This document shows, piece after piece, positions 58,495-64,000 of a DNA stretch of 64,000 nt (position 1 is the stretch's first letter; each line of letters opens with the position of its first letter). The notes under the pieces were generated by a model. It searched no databases. It was not told the origin of the DNA and saw only the letters and a list, made by a program, of their open reading frames with translations. The stretch is from Rhipicephalus microplus (lineage: Eukaryota; Arthropoda; Arachnida; Ixodida; Ixodidae): positions 162,774,053-162,838,052 of the forward strand of contig NC_134700.1 in assembly GCF_043290135.1 (NCBI RefSeq), in the 5' to 3' direction. The translations under genes and the position numbers were made by a program.

Positions 58495-58814
58495 GTAAAC
58501 ACCAGAAAAAAAATGGCAGCATATCCACGGAGTGAATGATGGAGAGTGGGGCGAAGCATTCGTCCGTCCATGCGTCCGTCTGTGTGACCGTCCATGCGTC
58601 TGTTTGTGCGCCCGTCCCTGCGTTCTTTCATGCATCCGCCCCTGTGTCCGTTCATGCGTCCATCCATGCATCTGTTTGTGTGTCCGTTCGTTCATCTATT
58701 CAACACTCCAAGTCCCACCATCTCGCATCTTTTTATCATATATTCCCCATATAGAAGCACCGCCATCCAGCGGACATTCCAAGGACTAAACGAGAGGTGG
58801 CACACGCACACTTT

Positions 58815-59260
58815 CTTACGGCCTGCGCTTTGGGTCCACTTCCCACCTTTAACCACCTCGAGTTCATGGTATATTCTAGTTCACTGTATTCATGGCACTG
58901 CGACCAAACGCTCGCTACACCTTTCGAAAACCAAGGAGGTTACGCCCAGCGAGTATAACGTAGCAACCTTTCCCTGTCAGATAGGGCTCAATTTACATGC
59001 CAATGGCTGCTAATGAGAAATGAGAGACAGGAGAATTCGGCTTTTACTTTCTCACGGCTTGCGCTTCGTATCTACTTCTCATTTTTAACCACCTTGAGTT
59101 CATTCATGGTATATACAAGTTCATTGTATTCATGGCACTGCGGCTCAACGCTCGCTAAACCTTTCTAAAGCTAAGGAGGTTACACCCAGCGAGTATAATG
59201 TAGCATTCCTTTCTTGTCCGATAGTGCTCAATGTACATGCCAATGGCTGCTAATGGGGAT
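58815..59260 (+). repeat. Two diverged tandem units of about 235 bp
   Basis: The block tt-ttacggcctgcgcttt...caatggctgctaatg at 58,815-59,013 recurs at 59,050-59,258 with the same internal order (tgtattcatggcactgcg, aaggaggttac, cccagcgagtata). Confidence 0.8.
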
Positions 59261-59343
59261 CGCAGCGTGCGCGTTGACTAAAAGCCGAATGTTCATGTCT
59301 CTCATTCCCCATTAGCAGCCATTGGCATGTACATTGAGCACTA
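59222..59343. repeat. Perfect 38-bp inverted repeat
   Basis: Arms 59,222-59,259 and 59,306-59,343 are exact reverse complements (left arm begins tagtgctcaatgtacatgcc), with a 46-bp spacer. Confidence 0.95.
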
Positions 59344-59514
59344 TTTTTTATTGTTAAACAACGCACAGAAGAAATCTCTCACTGGCACCACCTTGGAGGT
59401 CAAGTGTTATACCTATTTCGGGTATGTGCCACTGGTGGTTACATAAGAGGGACGCCCAAGCCACGCCATAAGGAGCTTCGCCCCTAAAAAGTAATCCAGA
59501 AGAAGACTTAGGCG

Positions 59515-59597
59515 AGTTGTATCAAACTTCAGACCTCTGAGTCATGAGTTCAAGGCTTTAACCTCTGAGCCAAGGAGGAGGACCTGCTTCAAAGTTC
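59515..59597 (-). mobile_element. tRNA-like SINE head (possible)
   Basis: On the minus strand: A-box-like tggctcagaggttaaag, an anticodon-arm-like gactcatgactcagagg, and a decayed B box tgaagtttgatac. No tail or TSD seen. Confidence 0.4.
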
Positions 59598-59639
59598 AAA
59601 CGGCAAGCTATTTCTTACCGCTGATGACAGGAATCTCGG

Positions 59640-60130
59640 GGGAACTATTGCGTTTTCAGCTTAACCAGCAAGATGGCACAATGAGTGCGTGTCGCCACAT
59701 CGTCACGACGCGGAGGCGCGCGCTCTTGTCTTCCACGCGTACTTCGAGCCGCGGAGAGAAGCGGGGCGACGTTCACTCGCACGCTGTTATTTCGCGGCGG
59801 GGAGAATCGTACGTCTTGGCTGGCCTTGGGCTTTCTTTGGAATGATTTTGTTGTAGTTACCTGGCGCACAAAGGTCACTGCAATCGGTGCACAGTCTCCT
59901 TTTGCGAAAACGACGTGCATTTCAGACACAAAGAGGTAACAACTGAGACGCTTATTTATGTTATTCTGTGCCTGTGAGTACGTTTTGTGCGCCATTTGTG
60001 CACGAAAAACATGGGGCACATTTACATCTGCTTGCAATTGTGCGCGTGACCTTCCAATTTGTTGCCATCGCGTTGATTGCTCCGCCTTTGCGGCAAATCT
60101 GGGATTTTTTCGGAGTACCAAAGTCTTACA
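59640..60130 (-). repeat. Dispersed repeat, inverted partner of 54,740-55,195
   Basis: On the minus strand it is open for 158 codons (59,645-60,121) and shares NKRLSCY and TFVRQVTT with the other copy. The two copies differ by many substitutions. Whether it once coded for protein is unclear. Confidence 0.7.
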
Positions 60131-61368
60131 AAGAAAGATATCTCCGAAAATACCTCAATGAACTGGAGTTCTCACAAGCGTAGGTGTCGCAATTTCACAA
60201 GTTGTAAATATTCTAGTGTAATGTAGAAGAATAAAAGAACAGCCAAGCGCTTTGTACAGGTACCACCATCTGGCTGGTCGCACTTATTTCGCTGACACAT
60301 TTACGTGAGGGAAATGCATCATGCAAAACTTGATGGACCCTGGAATTAAATTTTTTGTGTTAAAATTACCTCCCAAGCATTTCATAGAGAGGGTTTAGCA
60401 GCTAAGCTGAAACGTGTGGCCACAATTGGTTGCAGACTTCACAGCTGAACTCAAAGGGCTGCTCGAGAAACTCCTGCTCAAAGCGGGCGTGCTTTCGCGC
60501 TGTTGCCTCGTTGACGCTGCCCTAGCTGCAACGCCGCTTCAGTATCTTGCCGTTGTCGTTTGCATTAGGCTCGGAAGGCTGCCGGATCCTCGGTGCGAAG
60601 TTGGTGCTTGTGCTTCGCCACCCGGGCGGGCCTTGTTTTTGTGCCTCGACAGTTGCACTGGCCCGGTGATCATGAATTTTCTCACGGATCGGCTGTCGGC
60701 GCTGTTCTTGGAAAGTTTTTGTCTGCTCTCTGGGAGTTCGTACGAGCCATGTCCATACCGTGAGGAAGTTGAAAGTTGAAACAAGTGCGCGTGGGCTCGG
60801 CAGCACGGCTGCGAAGGGATGAACACTGACGTTGGCCAATTGTGCGCGCGCTTGGGTGCGACGTAGATAACGGCGTGATTAACGGCACAGCCAATGAAGA
60901 GCTTTATTATTCCTTATGGCAAACGAACTTTCGTTTCGCCCCGCCATCAACAGGTTTCCCTCTAAAGCTATTGATATGAAAAGGTAAAGTAAGCCAACGA
61001 ACTATGACTTGTACGACACAGCAACGCAAGTCCTGTCTTTTTCTCAGTTAGAAGAGGAAAGTGTCTGCATTGGTACCATAATGCAATGCTAGAACGACAT
61101 GAGAAACCCAGCAGTCATGCTAGAATTCTAGAACGTTATCAGTAGTAAATGTAATGTAATTATGAAGAAATGCAAGCGGGCGGAAAGAAAACTCAATGTT
61201 TTTAATTACTATACAAGGGATGATTGGTCTGCTCCTAGCTCGGTGTAAATTGAAGTGCTACGTGATGCCAACAGGTAAAAAAAAGTCTTGATGTCTATTG
61301 GAGGGGCTGTATGATGATCCCACGTTCTAAATGCACTTATATACTCCTTTATGTGGACGAGGAGATCA
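60131..61368. other. No gene recognised; GC-rich patch
   Basis: 60,410-60,870 is GC-rich, with overlapping open frames on both strands (longest 121 codons, plus, 60,414-60,779). None has a recognisable domain. Confidence 0.4.
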
Positions 61369-61544
61369 TGGCAGCTCAGTTTATAGCGCATGGGACGCGT
61401 CACTCGAAGGTGGAAAGTTCGGTCCCGTGCCACGGCAAGTTATCTTTTCATCTAATTTTTTTCTTCATTCAGCATTACATTTACCACTAACACCCGCTAT
61501 ACTTTCCTTGTAATTATTGTCTAATAGCTCTCAATAATAACTGC
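61369..61544 (+). mobile_element. Fourth tRNA-derived SINE family
   Basis: Head tggcagctcagtttatagcg (A-box-like) and aaagttcggtcccgtgcc (B-box-like), then gcaagttatcttttcatc and the end ctttccttgtaattattgtc / aatagctctcaataat. This order is familiar from tick SINEs. No TSD identified. Confidence 0.6.
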
Positions 61545-61621
61545 TGGTGTTATGCACCAAAATTAGTATATGATCATCGGGGATGCCGTTGCTGACGGCA
61601 CTGAAAATTTTGGCCACATGG
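61545..61621 (-). mobile_element. Degenerate Ruka 3' fragment
   Basis: tggtgttatgcaccaaaatt, atatgatcatcggggatgcc and gaaaattttggccacatgg follow the minus-strand Ruka order with many substitutions. It abuts the LINE-B stop codon. Confidence 0.55.
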
Positions 61622-61624
61622 ACA

Positions 61625-62266
61625 CTAAAGTCTGTCTCTGAGGCCAGTTGTCCGCAAAAAGCGCAGCGAAGCTTTCAATGCTTTCTGGGCTGAGGATGGG
61701 CTTGGCCAATGAACCAGAATCCTTTGTTCCGAGAAAGGCCGATCATGCAGTCTATCCAAAGCTGCAGTCAGTTCTTGTCTTTGCGCGTTGAAATGGGTGC
61801 ACTCACACAGGTGTGCGATGGTTTCTTCGCAGCTGCAGTAAATGCATGTAGAAGAGCTGGCCTTTCCAATGAGATAAGAGTATGCGTTCGTGAAGGCCAC
61901 TCCAAGCCACAAGCGGCATAGAAGAGTCTCCTCAGCTAGAGATATCCTTGAGGGAAGACGAAGCTGCAGATCGGGATCCAAGTTATGCAGGCGCGCGTTT
62001 GTGAAGCCTGTTAAATTACACTGTACCAGTGTGAGGTCACGTGCTAGCGAACCAAGTCTTGTAACTGCGTCGATTCTTGCATTAGAGCACTGTAGCCACC
62101 ATACGTGCACGGTGGATGGTATAGACCCGTCGAGTATACCAGTATGACAGGTTGGGCGACTTGGTGCATATTCATGTTGTAAAGTGTTGAGGGTCGATGG
62201 CAGGTATGGCGGGTTTGTTACGGTAGCTGGCTCCCCACCGTCACCCGCATAGCCAATCTTTGCCAC
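61625..62266 (-). pseudogene. LINE-B ORF2 C-terminus
   Basis: A 213-residue open frame. It contains the linker after RNase H (LARDLTLVQCN, ARLHNLDPDLQLRLPSR), the LLCRLWLGVAFTNAYSYLIG segment, a C-terminal knuckle CIYCSCEETIAHLCEC and the end SSAQKALKASLRFLRTTGL. It matches the plus-strand LINE-B remnant at 1,287-1,740 and the fragment at 30.6-30.8 kb. RT and RNase H are missing, so it is 5'-truncated. It is the best preserved LINE-B piece in the window. Confidence 0.75.
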
Positions 62267-63117
62267 TGAGACGTGTTCTTAGAGACAGAACGAAGGTTTA
62301 TTTACACGGTGAACAAACGATGACGTAACTGTACAGAGATTCCGCTACTATGTACAAAATGTCTTCGGTTTTTATAGCCGTCGATTCCTTACACGACAGT
62401 CCGAAGAAGGCGGTGGCCACTGTTGCCACGAATCAGGTGACGTGAAGTCTAAGTGATCCACCCACCAGAAAGGGTGCAAATATTGGACCACACGGCTGAT
62501 TAAGAACACGGGCGAAAATGTCCAATGGTATATAGCACGAGCGCACCACACAATGACGCGCCCAGCCCATGCCTTGAAGACGTCAAAGGACGAGGAGGTA
62601 GAGTTCGGTGGAGGGGGAATTCAGAGCTCCTCCGGGGAGATGGCTGCTGACACGAACGTCAGCAGCGCTCCATGACTGCGTTAAGCTACATGGTTTCAGA
62701 AGTTTCTCGAACTTGGCAGGTCAGGTGCTCGATCCCTGATAACTTCAACTGCGATGCTTTCACACGCTTCCGAACTGTATAGGGTCTTTGTCACGACCTC
62801 GCGTATAGGACAATGGCTGTGTGGCCAGGTTGACTTCACGAGAACTACAACAGTGACGCCGTCTCGCGCTGTTCGACCCCACTCAACGAAGGGTTGTTCG
62901 CAAAGCTGCCGTCGAGTTCCTTGTAACCCGGCCACAGCAAACTGCCTGACCCACCTGCAGGACAGCGTCGCAATTTTCGCTTCTGACCGCGGGCGCCGAT
63001 ATCGGGGTGATAGCCTTTTCACAGACCAGCTCACGCACAACGGCGTCTGCTAAGACGAACTGCCGGGCCGAACGTAACAATGTCTTCAATGAAACAAACA
63101 CAAAAAACGAGAACAAA
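62267..63117. other. No gene recognised; possible LTR-like sequence
   Basis: 62,285-62,420 (aaggtttatttacacggtg...) is reminiscent of the ends of tick LTR retrotransposons, but I find no partner LTR and no gag or pol. Open frames at 62,696-63,040 are overlapping and unrecognised. Confidence 0.3.
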
Positions 63118-63450
63118 AAATCACAGCATATCCACAGACTGAATAATGATGAGTGGGGCAAAGCATTCGTCTGTTCATGCATCCGTTTGTCCGTCCAACA
63201 GTAGGTCAATCTGCCCGTCCGTGCATCTGTTTGTCTGTCTGTATGTTCGTCCATATAGTGAACGCTCCAAGTACCAATATCACGCATCTTTTCATCATAT
63301 AATGATAGTATACAAGTACCGCCACCTAGCCGACATTCCAAGAACTAAACAAATCTAGCGGACCTACAACCTATCCCCTCCGAGTCTATGCCTTGTGGCA
63401 TATACCCACTCTCTCGGGTATGTGCCAGCGGTGGTTACGGACGGCAACGG
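63118..63450 (+). mobile_element. GTCY element (copy G3)
   Basis: Starts aaaaaatcacagcatatcca and gatgagtggggcaaagc, then GTCC/GTCT-type repeats to about 63,265. The core (cacgcatcttttcatcata, then gtaccgccacctagccgac) follows, then ctcgggtatgtgcc-gcggtgg, which also occurs at 59,418-59,438 in copy G2. The right end is unclear; LINE-C sequence begins by 63,540. Confidence 0.6.
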
Positions 63451-63539
63451 GGGACGCTCTGACTTTTTCACGTCTCCGTTGGAAAAATTCGGCCCTTTAG
63501 TGCGGGACGACTTTGCCTTTCTCTGCGTATATGCATTCG

Positions 63540-64000
63540 TGGATGGATGGAAGGATGGATGCTATGAGCGTCCCCTTTATAACGGGGTGGTGACAAGTAT
63601 GCCACCAGGCTCGACAAAAAAAAAAAACCTTTTTTCTTTTTTGATGTTGGCCTAATGCCTCTACTTCGATAAATTCTATCTTAATGGAAAAAAAGGTAAA
63701 TTTTCAGCTTAAGTTCTCTGCCATTTACGGCACACTGTCCATATTTTATTTTTCCAATATTTATTTTTCTCCTTTCTCTCTAATTTTCTGCCACCAATAC
63801 TCTAACCGTCTCTTACTTATTTCAATCGCGGGTGTGTTCAGCTTTCCATTGTTGTCCCTAAAACCCAAGGCTTCCTGTAGGCTCGTGCCCAAACGTACAC
63901 CTGGGTGGATATCTCCACATTCAATCAGAACATGCTCCGCCGTTTCCTTATCTTTCCCGCAGCATATGCATTGTTCTTCTTCTTTACTGAATCTTGCTTT
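63540..64000 (-). mobile_element. LINE-C 3' end (second copy), continues beyond window
   Basis: On the minus strand: ORF2 C-terminus (63,761-64,000), 3' UTR with an A/T run (63,617-63,640), a ggtggcatacttgtcacc hairpin-like box, and an (ATCC)n tail at about 63,540-63,560. The same order is seen in the copy at 2,225-2,606. Confidence 0.75.
63761..64000 (-). pseudogene. LINE-C ORF2 C-terminus (partial at window edge)
   Basis: 79 codons open from the window edge to a TAA at 63,761-63,763. They include FSKEEEQCICCGKDKETAEH, VLIECGDIHPG, LQEALGFRDNNGKLN and EISKRRLEYWWQKI. The C-x-x-C-x7-H-x4-C spacing fits a LINE C-terminal knuckle. No stop or shift is visible here, so this copy could be less decayed than the one at 2.4-4.6 kb. 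Whether the rest of ORF2 is intact lies outside the window. Confidence 0.7.

Larger units (their letters stand above)
58513..59489 (+). mobile_element. GTCY element, longest copy (G2)
   Basis: Starts with gcatatccacggagtgaatg and gtggggcgaagc (58,549-58,560). About 130 bp of GTCC/GTCT-type repeats follow, then the conserved core (ctcgcatctttttatcat, then gcaccgccatccagcggac). A tandemly duplicated ~235-bp segment and a 38-bp inverted repeat come next. It ends ggagcttcgcccctaa at about 59,487. The ggggcgaagc start and gcttcgcccc end are perfect reverse complements. Confidence 0.65.

Noticed and set aside
62285..62420. LTR of a Gypsy-like element (also 4,830-4,930)
   Set aside because: Only a vague resemblance in base pattern; no paired LTR, primer-binding site, or gag/pol was found nearby.

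Overview
This window looks like intergenic or intronic DNA from an ixodid (hard) tick, most likely a Rhipicephalus-type metastriate. The main evidence is ten or more copies of a tRNA-headed SINE with a TGATTGATTGATT-type tail that I recognise as the tick SINE Ruka. Several non-LTR retrotransposon (LINE) families, other tRNA-derived SINEs, long tetranucleotide microsatellites and foldback repeats fill most of the rest. I see no bacterial-type operon, rRNA gene, CRISPR array or virus. Labels such as LINE-A, LINE-B, LINE-C, LINE-D and GTCY element are mine.

Layout. 0-5.5 kb: an RTE-type LINE fragment (minus), a decayed LINE-B (plus), Ruka copies and a decayed LINE-C (minus) split by a nested Ruka. 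5.5-17 kb: mostly unannotatable AT-rich DNA, with an (AT)n run, a 5'-truncated Ruka and a 320-bp multi-phase microsatellite joined to a repeat end. 17-24 kb: an inverted-repeat GTCY element, a GC-rich tract with a faint retropepsin-like motif, a full Ruka, and a 5'-truncated RNase H LINE (LINE-D) flanked by a 90-bp direct repeat. 25.6-29.0 kb: hAT-like termini enclosing non-coding DNA and a Ruka. 29-36.5 kb: Ruka, a LINE-B 3' end, a 168-bp nested palindrome, AT-rich DNA and a second tRNA SINE. 37.0-43.1 kb: LINE-A copy 1, full length but dead, inserted in frame into an older unidentified ORF. 46.2-52.0 kb: LINE-A copy 2, full length with both ORFs open and a perfect 11-bp target duplication. 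53.3-60.2 kb: a dispersed repeat, a ~145-bp satellite, microsatellites, a THAP-domain gene remnant, several SINEs and a complex GTCY element. 61.3-64 kb: another tRNA SINE, LINE-B and LINE-C 3' ends and one more GTCY element.

How the parts work together. LINE-A copy 2 is the only locus that looks able to make complete proteins. ORF1 is a nucleic-acid-binding protein with three zinc knuckles; ORF2 carries endonuclease, reverse transcriptase and RNase H. The two LINE-A copies differ strongly in protein sequence, yet their ~265-bp GC-rich 5' leaders differ at only 8 positions plus 2 indels. Those leaders consist largely of consecutive short hairpins, and this is the most interesting signal in the window. 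The SINEs, with 13-15 bp target duplications and frequent 5' truncation, were evidently mobilised in trans by LINE machinery. The only host-like coding traces are the THAP remnant (55.3-56.3 kb) and the ORF interrupted by LINE-A copy 1.
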